A stretch of 64,000 nucleotides of DNA from Linderina pennispora (Eukaryota > Kickxellomycota > Kickxellomycetes > Kickxellales > Kickxellaceae). Within the stretch, counting starts at the first letter, position 1; each line of letters begins with the position of its first letter. The translations under genes were made by a program, and so were the position numbers. The notes beneath the pieces are model-generated. The model did no database searches. It was not told where the DNA came from and saw only the letters and a list, made by a program, of their open reading frames with translations. The stretch is taken from NCBI RefSeq assembly GCF_002104995.1, contig NW_024468258.1, positions 372,001-436,000 of the forward strand, given 5' to 3'. Of the stretch, positions 9,038 to 19,668 are shown piece after piece.

Positions 9038-10702
9038 ATGGTCACCACACGAGGATCCGCACCAGAGAGCGCTGTACCTGCGACACCGCCTGCGCAGACA
9101 GGCGAGGCGGCATCATCCCGGGCATCACCCATCTCGCACCGGCTGCGCTCGCGCGACCGGTCAGGCGCCAGCATGGAGTCGGACACCACGGCCGAGTTTG
9201 CATCGCCCACGGAGCAGCTGCAGAAGCGCGCCAAGCTTCGGTCTGATGATGCAGATGAGGCAGCGACCACCACGCCCACGCGGCGCAGCACCCGATCCGC
9301 TGCAGCGAAGAAGAGCACGGACGATGCTGAAGCTGCCGACGAGACGCCGACAAGCAGGCGCGGCCGACGGGCATCGGCACGGCGGACAGCAAGCAACACA
9401 TCGGTTGAGGCATCCGACGACACCCCGACGACGCCCACACGCCGGACTACCCGGTCGACCTCGCGCACGCCGGCAAAGAAGAGCGCAGCCAAGCCGTCAG
9501 CTGACACATCTGCTTCAGAAGCCGTGCAGGTGTCGTCCCCGCGCACACGCCGGGCTCCGCGCCAGTCACGGAAGCAGACAGCTAACGAGGACTCTGCAGG
9601 CGACGGTGATGTGGAAATGAACGAGGATCTGGCCACGCCCCAAATGCAAGACGCGCCAGCAGCGGCACTTCCACCGCCGCATCCGGACCTGTCTGGCATC
9701 ACCAGCAAGCTGGCGGCAGCTGCTGCGGTTCTGGACAGAGCTGCGTCAGCCGATGGCAATTCAGTTGACGAGGGCAGCTTCCACACGGCGCCAGAGAGCC
9801 CGGAGAAGAAGCTGAAGCAGCTGGAGAGCAAGGCCGATGAGGACATCTCGGACCTGAGCGATGTTGAGGACCCGCACTTTTCGGATGCGCCCGATGCGAC
9901 CGAGAGTGTGCCAAAGGCCACACACAAGAAATTTGATTCGGATGCTGAGAGTGACAACGACGAAGCACCCGACGTGGCGCCAGCCAAGCAGCCTCTGGCT
10001 GCAGCCGATGACGAAAGCGACGACGACGACGACGACGACGCCCCAGAGGTCGTCTCTACCAAGAAGCCGCTGGCAGCCAAGGTAGAAGAGGCCCAGGAGG
10101 ATGCTGACCAGCAAGATGAGGCTGACCAAGATGAGACTGACCAGCAGAAGCCCAAGAAGAAGCACCGCCGGCGCCATCGCAAGCATGCAGCGTCGGCTGC
10201 TGTGACCGACACTGTCGCCACGGCTATCGAGGCGGTCCGGGAGTCGCTGAACAAGCCGGCACTGGTGCTGCCCCACGAAATCCCGGCCCAGCTGCGCCTG
10301 ACTGCCACCGAACCCAAGCGCACCGATGCCAGCGCACCGCCCAAGCGCGCTGCGGCAGGCCAGAAGCTCGACGCGTCGCTGCTGGCCGACTTTGCCAAGG
10401 AGTCTGGCCAACACACACGCCTGTCGGACGACGCACCTCGCAAGAAGCGCAAGCATGGCAGCAAGAAGCGTGCCCCTGAGCCGGCTCGCAAGGGCGAGCG
10501 GTTCGTGTCGGGTATCCGAGTAGTTGCGTCGGCGCCTGCCAGCCGCATGTCGCTGTTGGAGAGCCTGACGCAGGAGGTGCCCAAGTCGGTCAAGCGCTTT
10601 TCCAAAGAGAAGCACGGTGGCCGCCGGGTGCCGCGGTCAGACCCGCTGGAGGCGATTGCGCGCAGCCACGGCAAGCCCGCGGTCGCTTTCCTCAGAAAGT
10701 AG
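9038..10702 (+). CDS. Nuclear-type disordered acidic/basic protein, unrecognised
   Basis: 554 residues, start MVTTRGS at 9038, no intron. Almost entirely low-complexity: Ser/Thr/Arg-rich modules with TPTRRSTRS-like repeats (residues about 85-160), an acidic block ending in a run of Asp (about 325-335), a KPKKKHRRRHRKH basic cluster (about 370-383) and a second basic cluster KKRKHGSKKRAPEP (about 470-482). The only globular-looking part is the last 60 residues (GERFVSGIRVV, then HGKPAVAFLRK at the C-terminus). Multiple nuclear-localisation-like clusters suggest a nuclear or nucleolar protein. A Utp16/Bud21-like snoRNP role is conceivable from this architecture but not established. GC3 is strongly biased as in its neighbours, supporting a real gene. 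Confidence 0.7.
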   Translation: MVTTRGSAPESAVPATPPAQTGEAASSRASPISHRLRSRDRSGASMESDTTAEFASPTEQLQKRAKLRSDDADEAATTTPTRRSTRSAAAKKSTDDAEAADETPTSRRGRRASARRTASNTSVEASDDTPTTPTRRTTRSTSRTPAKKSAAKPSADTSASEAVQVSSPRTRRAPRQSRKQTANEDSAGDGDVEMNEDLATPQMQDAPAAALPPPHPDLSGITSKLAAAAAVLDRAASADGNSVDEGSFHTAPESPEKKLKQLESKADEDISDLSDVEDPHFSDAPDATESVPKATHKKFDSDAESDNDEAPDVAPAKQPLAAADDESDDDDDDDAPEVVSTKKPLAAKVEEAQEDADQQDEADQDETDQQKPKKKHRRRHRKHAASAAVTDTVATAIEAVRESLNKPALVLPHEIPAQLRLTATEPKRTDASAPPKRAAAGQKLDASLLADFAKESGQHTRLSDDAPRKKRKHGSKKRAPEPARKGERFVSGIRVVASAPASRMSLLESLTQEVPKSVKRFSKEKHGGRRVPRSDPLEAIARSHGKPAVAFLRK

Positions 10703-11053
10703 AAAACAAAAGTAAAAAGAGCTCTTAATCCCAATCCATACTTTGCCCATTACTCGTTGCACATATGGCGGCAGCGACTTGACGAAGGGTGATGGCGGGC
10801 AAGCCTGTCGGGTATAAAGGCAGAGCCTCACGCGGGCCATTCCCCCCTTCTTTCCCCTTTTTGTTTCTCCACACCCTTTTTCTCTTTCGCTTCTGCTTGG
10901 TTTCACTCGCTCCTCCCTTTTTCCGTTACTTGTACCAGCAAGCTGCTGCATGCACTCGAGGACCTTTTTACCTCACCTCTCAGCCCCGTCGACGCTATAT
11001 GCAAACCGCTTCACACTGCCACTTCGCCAGCAGCAACAGTATATCATACGCAC
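10703..11053 (+). promoter_or_regulatory. Elongin A promoter and leader
   Basis: The TATA box GGTATAAAG is at 10811-10819, followed by a pyrimidine-rich leader. No other gene is seen. Confidence 0.45.
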
Positions 11054-12389
11054 ATGGAACGCAGCCGGACCAGCGGCAAGCCCAGGGTGCTGTCGCTGAA
11101 GGAATTGTGCAAGCGCGCGCTGATGGCCAAGGTTGACAGTACGTACATATATGCAAACTGCAGGCGTGGCGATTGATGCCAATTGCAAAGACCGCCACCA
11201 TTAAACCCGACTCATGTTTCAATTAGGGATACGCCGGCTCGGAATTGTGCCACAGTTTCTTGTCGCCGACGTGCTGGCCGTGTGCACGCCGGAGCAGCTG
11301 ACGATGATTGAACACTTTAACCCGCACATTGTCGACGACAACCAGCCTCTGTGGATGGCGCACTGCCTGCGGACCTTTAAAGAGCTGCGTGCATTGCCCG
11401 AGGATATCGAAAAGGGGCGTGCCGAGCCCGTGCACTGCTGGCGGGATCTGTATGCCCGCATGAAAGCGCAGGACGAGGAAAGGGCCAAGGATATCGCGCA
11501 GCGCGTCAGAACCAAGGTCGCGGAGATCGAGCAGGCAAAGAAGCAGCGGAGGGTCAGGATGACAAAGCTGCCGGTGGTCGAGGCAGGCCGAGATAGGCGG
11601 GTGGCGAGGGCTGGCGACCTGTCGGTGCTGCAGCGAGCAAGACGAGAGACCAAGGTGCACATGTCGAGGATGCACAGCCCCATTGATCGCTGGCCTAGCA
11701 GCACGAGCACCAGCCTCGGCGGCAGCGGCTACGGCTATGCTGGCAGACAGAGCATTGGCAGGCCAGGGCTTTCCGGTACTGCTGCAGCACCATGCTCGAG
11801 AAATAGACCTGCTGCTGCCCGGCCAAGCGCACGGGCAACCCGGTCTACTGCCATGTCTGGCGCAAGCAGCAATAGCAGTGCACGCCGCCAAAACTCTCCG
11901 CCAGCCGCCAGTTCCCCGCCATATCTACGGCAGCTCACGCCGTCCGGCTCGCCCTCACATTCGCCACCCTACCAGGTGGCATCGTACTCTCCGTCATATC
12001 TGTCGTCGGCATCGTCTCAGTCGCCAACGTACTCTGCTGGCTCACCGCCGTACGTGCCAGACTCGGGTAACACTAGCCAAACCGAATCAGCGACAGCGCA
12101 GTTCAATGTGTTTGACGATATTTTTGGATCCTCCCCGAACGCCGGCGGTGACCGGATACCGCCATCAGTGACCATCACCGAGCAGACGCGGTACCGGAAA
12201 CGGGTTGCTACCCCGGCAGAGAAGCGAAGACAGACGCAAAAGCGAGACGCTGACGAGGAGCATGTGGACCGGGGCCCGTCAAAGAAGAGGCACACGCAAC
12301 AAGGCAGTGGCGAGGAAAGCCGCGTGTACGTGGATGATGTGGCCGATCCAGGGACGGAGGACCTGTTCCGCATGCTGTCGGGGCAATGA
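11054..12389 (+). CDS. ELA1: Elongin A (transcription elongation factor SIII / CRL subunit)
   Basis: Two exons: 11054-11138 (MERSRTSGKPRVLSLKELC, continuing) and 11227-12389, joined across an 88-bp intron with GTACGT and TTAG ends; the split codon becomes Arg. Residues about 14-110 match the elongin A domain: LKELCKRAL, GIVPQFLVADVL, CTPEQLTMIEHFNPHIVDD, WMAHCLRTFKEL and the CWRDLYARM helix. The BC-box-like and NPH/W segments bind Elongin C. The remaining 290 residues are Ser/Pro-rich and disordered, with TPAEKRRQ near the end. The product is expected to act with elongin C and a cullin in ubiquitylation of stalled RNA polymerase II. The 28 N-terminal residues depend on splicing, because the second exon alone lacks a plausible start. 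It is convergent with the phosphomannomutase gene, 69 bp apart. Confidence 0.85.
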
Positions 12390-12458
12390 CCACTATTTAT
12401 TCAACCTGTACCAATAGAATTTTGCGCTCATTATGTGTGGAGAGAGAATGCGCTGCGC

Positions 12459-13314
12459 TTAGAGCTTGAAGAGGTCCTTGAGGATAGCCTCGGTGTCAAC
12501 GGGGCTGTTGACGGCGTGGCCAGCGACATCAGGGTGAGTGTAGATCTCGTAGTCGTTGCCACCCTTGAACGACTTGTCGCCAAAGAAGTGGATGGTCTTG
12601 AATCCCTCGTCCTTGATGTGACGCAGGCAGTAGGTCTTGTCCCAGCCAATGGGGAACACGTCGAACGAGATCTGTCCGCCGATCGAGTACTTGAGGCCGT
12701 AGTCGGGGAACTCCTTCTCGAGAGCCTCAACGAACTTTTCGCGGATCTTGTGCTCCAGATCGAACTTTTCGTAGTTGTTGCGCTCCTCGCGTGTGCAGCT
12801 GCGGCCGATGGGTGAGATGTTGACCATGCCATTGCGGAACTCGACAAACGTACCGCGCTTCTGCGGCAGCTCCAGATCGGCGATGTAGCGCAGGCAGAAG
12901 TTGACCAGCCTGGCGTAGCGGTCCTCGCCCAAGAACTTCAGGAAGCTGTTGCCCGGGAGCTCCTTGCCCTGGCGGTATGCAGTCAGGCCGTTCTCCGAGA
13001 AGCAGAAGTCGAACATGTCGAGGGCGTTCTCGCCCAGCTGCTCCTGCTGCTTGACAAAGTCGGAGCCGCCAACGAAGCCGATCACGCACTTTTTGCGGGT
13101 GTCAGCCAGAGTCTGCTTCATCGAGGGACTGATGACCTAGTCATAGAAAGGATATGCGCGTTAGTGCGTGGGGGAGTCGGTTATTCATAGCAGGCGCCGT
13201 GGAGTGGAGCTACTGTGGACCGCCAGTACTTACGCCGCGGGCCGGGGTCAGGGTACCGTCGACGTCGAAGAGACAGATGGTGTCGGGGAATTCGCGGTCG
13301 GACCAGGCAGACAT
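12459..13314 (-). CDS. SEC53: Phosphomannomutase (eukaryotic PMM/Sec53)
   Basis: Exons complement(13234-13314) and complement(12459-13136), with a 97-bp GTAAGT...CTAG intron in phase 0. Exon 1 encodes [20 protein letters not shown] and onward to TLTPARG and supplies the HAD nucleophile motif DVDGTLT. Exon 2 carries the cap-domain motif [11 protein letters not shown] and the HAD C-terminal Asp in [16 protein letters not shown]. 252 residues, normal for the family. It converts mannose-6-P to mannose-1-P, feeding GDP-mannose for N-glycosylation, O-mannosylation and GPI synthesis in the cytosol. A minus-strand TATA box lies at 13418-13427, about 105 bp upstream. The gene is divergent from SPF1. 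Confidence 0.96.
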
Positions 13315-13923
13315 TGCTGAGGAAAAAACTGAGGTTTGTTGAGTTGGCTGAGGGGAGAGAAAAGGAAAGTATACAGAAGCAAGGAACCAGCAGGCTGCGC
13401 GTCGTCCGGTAGCAGCCTTTTATACCGCCGACTTTTGAGAATGATGGGGAAGTGGTGACGGCAGGAGCTATTTCGAGACCGCCAGACTGCAAGGATGGGC
13501 CGCAATGTGTTGACGTGGTTCGGAAAGGCAGATCGTGACATGCACCACTGTGTAATGCTGCGATTGGGTCCGGCCGACGTACCGCGCGCACTACAGCCGA
13601 TTTGGCGCACGACAGGGCACGGCCAGCATAACCGCCCAGGTGGATGATTCAGAGGTGGATCCCGTCAGTAGGGCCCGGAGCATATTGACACGTAGCATGC
13701 ACAGGCAGGCCAGACGGTTCCTCCGCCTCGTTTTCATCAAATGGCCTCGGGACGGCTGGACGATCGAAACGTTTAGAACAAAAAGTAAAATCTCGCCTGA
13801 TGGGCGAATCCGCCTAGTACACCGCCGCGCTCGCTGTGTTGCGCTTTCTCTTTCTCTTCGTTTTCCCCCCAGAATATTATTTATCTTGCCAGTTCTGACT
13901 TCTCATTTGAGCAGCTATTACTG
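13315..13923. promoter_or_regulatory. Divergent promoter region SEC53 / SPF1
   Basis: A 609-bp spacer. Minus-strand TATA (GGTATAAAAG) at 13418-13427 serves SEC53. On the SPF1 side a pyrimidine-rich leader (GCTTTCTCTTTCTCTTCG region) precedes the ATG at 13924. No gene seen inside. Confidence 0.5.
13418..13427 (-). promoter_or_regulatory. TATA box of SEC53
   Basis: GGTATAAAAG on the minus strand, about 105 bp upstream of the SEC53 ATG at 13314. Confidence 0.5.
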
Positions 13924-16900
13924 ATGTCGTCGTAAGTTTCAGTGCATGGGACGTGGCCAGCATGCAGAGCTCCTGTGGAGACAAACACAGGCGCACGACC
14001 GCCCGACGAAATTGCTAATGACAGCCAGTTCTGAATTCTGCATAGATCACCACCGCAAGACAAGCTTGTGCTGGACAAGGGCATTGTGGCGGCGACGCTG
14101 CACCGGCGACTGCCGCTGTTCCAGCATGCATACATCTGGCCATTCACATTTGTGTACCCGGCGTGGCTATACATTTACACGATGCGGTACGAGGAATACC
14201 TCGGTTCGCAGGAGTTTACGTTCCTGTCGCTGATGCTCGTGATCATGGCGCAGGCATTGGTGTTTCTGATGTGTCAGTGGAGCATCGATATGCGCGCAAG
14301 GCTCACCTGCCAGCGCGTCAAGGACCCGTACGAGGCCGAGCTGGTCAAGGTGATTGCAGCGAAGCATCTGGGCAAGAGCGCTATGTGCGCCATGGATTTC
14401 GGCATCAACGTACATGACGAGACCCGCCCGCAGCTGTCGTTCCTGTTCCAGGCGCTAAAGTACATTTACGACGAGAACAAGCGGATTTTCAGCCCGGTCA
14501 CGTACCCGTCTGACAGCAAGCCGCCCCTGGGCGAGCTGCAAAAGTCGGTCGGGCTCTCGGGCGAGCTGGCCATCAAGGAGGCGCTGGAGACATACGGCGC
14601 CAACAAGTTCCTGATCCCGATCCCGACCTTTGTCGAGCTGTTCAAGGAGCACGCGGTGGCGCCGTTCTTTGTGTTCCAGCTGTTCTGCGTCGGCCTGTGG
14701 TGCATGGACGAGTACTGGTACTACTCGATCTTCACGCTGGTGATGCTGGTCGTGTTCGAGTCGACCCTGGTGTTCCAGCGCCTGCGCACGCTGCGCGAGT
14801 TCCGGTCGCTGTCGATGCATCCGTACAAGATCCAGGTCCTGCGCAGCGGCAAGTGGACCGAGGTCACCACCGAAGACCTGTGCCCTGGCGATATCATCTC
14901 CGTGGTGCGCTCGGCCGAGGACAGCGGTGTGCCGTGCGACGTGATTCTGCTCGAGGGCTCGTGCATTGTCAACGAGGCTATGCTGTCGGGCGAGTCTACG
15001 CCGCAGCTCAAGGAGTCGATCCAGCTGCGCCCTGCCACCGATCTGCTGGACATGGAGGGGGCCGACAAGGCCAGCATGCTGTTTGGCGGTACCAAGGTTC
15101 TGCAGGTCGACTCGCCGGCAGCAGCCAGCAAGATCGCCACCCCCGACGGCGGCTGCGCGTGCTACGTCCTGCGCACAGGCTTTGGCACAGCCCAGGGCGA
15201 GCTGGTCCGCACCATGGTGCACAGCACCGACCGTGTCTCTGCCGACAACAAGGAGTCGTATCTGTTCATCTGCTTCCTGCTCATCTTCGCCATCATGGCC
15301 TCGGCGTACGTCTGGGTCGAAGGCACCAAGGACACGCGGCGCTCAAAGTCCAAGGTTCTGCTTGACTGTGTGCTGATCATCACCTCGGTGGTTCCGCCCG
15401 AGCTGCCCATGGAGCTGTCGATGGCGGTCAACTCGTCGCTGATGGCGCTGTCCCGCTTTGCCATTTTCTGTACCGAGCCATTCCGCATCCCTCACGCCGG
15501 AAAGATCGATATCTGCTGCTTTGACAAGACTGGCACTCTGACCGGCGAGGATCTGGTGGTCGAAGGTGTTGCTGGTTCGCCTGGATCCCCCGACCCGTCG
15601 TCGCTGGGTGACGCCAAGACACTGGGCCGCGACGCGACACTGACCCTGGCCAGCGCCCACGCCCTGGTGCAGCTTGAGGACGGCGAGCTGGTCGGCGACC
15701 CGATGGAGCGCACGCAGCTCGACGCGGTTGGCTTCAAGCTGGTCACCAGCGACATCATTGTGGCCGAGTCCAACAGCAAGGTTGACTTTGCGCAGAAGCT
15801 CGGAATCAGCTCGGACAAGATCAAGATCACGGTTGCTCGGCGGTTTGCGTTCTCGTCAGCGCTCAAGCGCAGCGCGACGCTGAGCCAGGTCACGGGCCTT
15901 GGATCGAACGTGAGCAAGGCCAAGCACAACTACTTTGTGGCGGTTAAGGGTGCGCCCGAGACGCTGCGCGGCATGCTGCGCTCGGTGCCGTCCTGGTACG
16001 ACGACACCTACAAGGCATTCAGCCGCCGTGGTGGACGTGTTCTGACGCTGGGCTGCAAGTGGATGCCGCGCGATGCCGCGTACTCGGAGCAGGAGACCAA
16101 CGACCTGGCCCGTGACGAGATCGAGTCGCAGCTCGAGTTCCAGGGCTTCCTGGTCTTCAGCTGCCCGCTCAAGCCCGACTCGGCCGAGGCAATCAAGATG
16201 CTCAACGAATCGTCCCATCGCTGTGTTATGATCACTGGCGACAGCCCCCTGACTGCGTCGCATGTCGCTCGCGAGGTCGGCATTGTCGACCGCGGCGTCC
16301 TGGTGTTTGATGCCCCGCATGCGTCCGAGGTCGAGGACCCGGCCAGCCGTGTGGTTACGTGCACGTCCATTGACGAGTCAGTCCAGTTCGACATTGACCT
16401 CTCGGATTCTGAGCGCATGCAGCGGGCCATGGACGGCTGGGACCTGTGCCTGACCGGAGCCGCGCTCGAGGTGCTTGGGGCGACTGGTCTGTGGAAGTCG
16501 TACCTGATGCACCACGCGTGGATCTACGCCCGCGTCAGCCCGTCGCAGAAGGAGTTCATTCTGACAGAGTACAAGCTGGCGGACTACATCACGCTCATGT
16601 GCGGTGACGGAACCAACGATGTCGGCGCGCTGAAGCAGGCCCACGTCGGGGTTGCCCTGCTGAACGGAAACGCCGAGGACCTGCAGGCCATTGCCGAGCG
16701 CCAGCAGATCAACCGCCTGAAGCAGGCCTACGACGCGCAGTGCAAGATCGCGATGCGCTTCAAGCAGCCGCCGCCCATCCCGCCGCCCATGCTCAAGGCG
16801 CACATGGACAAGCTGGCAGCCAAGGAGAAGGAGCGCGAGAAGGAGCAGCAGGAGGAGCGCCGCCGCATTCTTGCTGCCGGAGGATCGGTGCCCAAGAGCT

Positions 16901-17907
16901 GGATCGAGGAGGACAAGAAGCGCAGCGAGGCTGCCAAGAAGGCACAGGAGATTGAGCGCGACACCGCCCAGCAGCGCACAAGCGCCAACCCGCAGGCCGA
17001 GCAGCTGCACGCAAAGATGAACGAATGGCTGATGCAGATGGACACCATGGAGGACGATGTGCCTGTGCTCAAGTTTGGCGATGCCTCGGTTGCTGCCCCC
17101 TTCACGTCCAAGCTGGGCAGCATCAACGCCATCTGCAACATTGTGCGCCAGGGCCGCAGTACGCTGGTGGCGACCACGCAGATGTACAAGATCCTGGGTC
17201 TGACGTGTCTCATCTCGGCGTACAGCATGAGCGTGCTGTACCTCGAGGGCATCAAATTTGGCGACTGGCAGGCGACTATCATGGGCGCCCTGATGTCTGT
17301 GTGCTTCCTGTGCATCTCCAAGTCGTCGCCTCTCGAGAAGCTGTCGCGCGAGCGCCCTACCGCCAACATCCTGAACCTCTACATGCTGCTGACCGTGCTT
17401 GGCCAGTTCGCTGTGCATGTCGGCGCCTTGGTCTACCTGACGCTGCAAGTGCGCAAGTACGAGCCGCCTGGCGAGGTCGACGTTGAGGGCGAGTTTGAGC
17501 CCAGCCTGCTCAACACCGCCATGTATCTGATCTCTCTGTCGCAGCAGGTGTCGACCTTTGCCATCAACTACCAGGGCCACCCGTTCCGCGAGTCGCTGAA
17601 GGACAACAAGGTTCTGTACCGCGGCCTGGTCGGCGTGGCCAGCATTGCTGTGGTGTGCGCGACCGAGACCATCCCTGACTTTAACGAGTACTTGAAGCTG
17701 GTGCCCATGCCGTCGTCGTTCCGCGACACTGTCTGCATGATCATGGTGGTTGACTTTGTCGGCGCCTATGCCATCGAGAAGCTCTGCGCCATGCTGTTTG
17801 CGGACTACTCAGCCAAGCCCATTGCCTACCGCGAGCCCGTTGAGGCTACTGTTGCGGCGCCCGACTACGCGTCCAAGGCCGAGGTCATCTCTCAGGCCGA
17901 AAAGTAA
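13924..17907 (+). CDS. SPF1: P5A-type ATPase, ER transmembrane-helix dislocase Spf1
   Basis: Exons 13924-13931 (only 8 nt: Met, Ser and two bases) and 14046-17907, with a 114-bp GTAAGT...ATAG intron; 1289 residues. The N-terminus becomes MSSSPPQDKLVLDKG. Hallmarks are the P5A membrane motif VPPELPMELSMAVNSSL, the phosphorylation motif CCFDKTGTLTGEDL (Asp about 494), the TGD-like MITGDSPLTA and the hinge GDGTNDVGALKQAHVGVALL. A Lys/Glu/Arg-rich insert (about residues 905-1000) precedes the last membrane segments. P5A ATPases remove mis-inserted helices from the ER membrane and support ER homeostasis. It is convergent with the PHD gene, 65 bp apart. Confidence 0.95.
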
Positions 17908-17972
17908 GCCCAGCCCCCTTTTATTTCTTTTCTACCACCAAAACAACAAATACATCATCCGTCAGCCATGCG

Positions 17973-19250
17973 CTACTCCAGGCGCGGCCGCTTCGCGCCT
18001 CTGCTCGTCTTGATGGCCTGTGCGCAGTCGCTGCAGTACCATGTGTCGTGGGCCAGCTCATGCTCCATGACCACCGGCGCATGGCACAGCTGATGGAACG
18101 CATAGTCGCAGCTGTCGCAGATCACGATCTTGTCGTAGCCCAGCGACTCGTGGCCAGCGCACACCTTGCAGCAGATCTCGTCGTCAGGATCCGCCACCAC
18201 CACGTTGATTCCGCCGTTCTCCAAGTCTGCTCCGCACTCTGCGTCAACGCCGCAACACACCCACATGCACTCGACGACCACCCCGCGCAAGTCCGACGCG
18301 CGCACCGGCACACACACGCCATCGGCATTCAGAACCGAGTAGTTGCTGCTGCCGGCTGCCTTGCCATAGCGCCGAACCACCGAGAACCGTGTCGGGCTGT
18401 CGGCCTGGACCATTGTGTCCTCCAGCAGAAATGCCCGCAGCACATACAACGCCGGCCGCTGCAGCGCATCCAAAGTCTCTCTGGCGCTCTGCTCCCGCGC
18501 CTCAACTGTGTCGAGGATACCCTGCCATGCATCCATTTTCGCCAGGGCACTGGTAACTGCATCGTGCCGAGTGTCGACCCCGCTCTCCGCAAGCTCCCCC
18601 ATCGCTGGCGACTCTATCCAGCGCCTGAGCATGTGAAGCGAGTCCGCAATGTCCTTGCACCCGGCCGTATCGTTCTCTCGACGAATCCCACCCACCACCG
18701 ACCCCATCGTCCGCACACGCGCCTGGGCGGCCTCGATCTTTGCCTGCTTCATACGCGCGCTCTGGACATCTATGCAGGATCCAAAGTCCACCATGCCGTC
18801 CCTGCACAACGCATGAACCGGGATTCGCCGTCCGCTGGAAAGAACAACGCTGGGCGCACACAGTTTCCGAGTGTCGCTCATCAGCCAGCCTTCCTTTAGC
18901 GCTGCACAATAATCGCTCGCGGCATGTGTTGATCCTATGTCGAGTCCAGCCATCAGCAGCCGTGTGGCCAGGGGCATCCGCGCCGCCAGCTGCTGGAACA
19001 CAGTCGACTGCTCAGACTCAACAGCTGCTTGGCCGGCCCACCGCGCCAGAACAGCCACCTCCTGTCGGCTGTCGCGGTCACCAAACGCCTCGCTGTTCTG
19101 GCCGGCCAGTGCTGCGACAGCACTCTTCAGCTCCCTCGTGTCTACTTTTGAGCAGTCGTTTGTTGCATACAGCTCGTCGCCCAGTGCAGGAAATGCGTTG
19201 AGCGCTGCACACATGAACAAGGCAAAGGTGCTGTGTACAGGTGCGGCCAT
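17973..19250 (-). CDS. PHD-finger protein of unknown role
   Basis: 425 residues from the ATG at 19250 (an upstream in-frame GTG is less likely). The C-terminus holds a PHD zinc finger: CCKVC, then VICDSCDYAFHQLCH, then DTWYCSDCAQ, the Cys4-His-Cys3 order, followed by a basic tail KRPRLE. The N-terminal two thirds have no recognisable domain; helical stretches lie at about 195-280. PHD fingers commonly read histone H3 tail marks, so a chromatin role is likely but the partner is unknown. It is convergent with SPF1 and in tandem with the repeat protein behind it. Confidence 0.8.
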   Translation of the reverse strand: MAAPVHSTFALFMCAALNAFPALGDELYATNDCSKVDTRELKSAVAALAGQNSEAFGDRDSRQEVAVLARWAGQAAVESEQSTVFQQLAARMPLATRLLMAGLDIGSTHAASDYCAALKEGWLMSDTRKLCAPSVVLSSGRRIPVHALCRDGMVDFGSCIDVQSARMKQAKIEAAQARVRTMGSVVGGIRRENDTAGCKDIADSLHMLRRWIESPAMGELAESGVDTRHDAVTSALAKMDAWQGILDTVEAREQSARETLDALQRPALYVLRAFLLEDTMVQADSPTRFSVVRRYGKAAGSSNYSVLNADGVCVPVRASDLRGVVVECMWVCCGVDAECGADLENGGINVVVADPDDEICCKVCAGHESLGYDKIVICDSCDYAFHQLCHAPVVMEHELAHDTWYCSDCAQAIKTSRGAKRPRLE

Positions 19251-19668
19251 TAAAAGCACACGATTATCTCAGTAGTCTAGCAATACAGAAAATAGCAGGG
19301 CAGCGGTGTTGGCAAAGAATGCAAGAAAGGGAGGCAAAAGAAACACGGCAAGCAGATACCCACAACCCGACGCAGCCGCGAAGTATGGCCAACAGGAAAA
19401 CCAATCCGAGCAGGCTGTGGCAGCCGACGCGGTCTCCAGCCCCGCAGATCGGTCTGGCAGAGCAGCTGCCGCCTGAAGCGCCCTATGCATTTCGGGATAC
19501 TCGTCTAGGCAATGCCTGCCAACACGACACGGGCTAAATGTTATGTTTTTTGTATTGGGCTTGAAATCATTAACTAGAAGAGAAAAAGGAAAAGGAAAAA
19601 ATGACAAAAGTTTGAACCATCAGAACAGGATTAAACGACCGAGTCAGCACTGAGCTCTAGTGCACTAC
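19251..19668. other. Intergenic spacer
   Basis: 418 bp between the PHD gene start and the stop codon of the secreted repeat protein, both on the minus strand. Apart from a likely PHD promoter no feature is evident. Confidence 0.4.

Noticed and set aside
8887-10734. 615-codon minus-strand Ser-rich frame
   Set aside because: Antisense shadow of the disordered protein at 9038-10702, produced by GC-rich third positions.
16378-17580. 400-codon minus-strand frame
   Set aside because: Antisense to the SPF1 coding region, with no domain.
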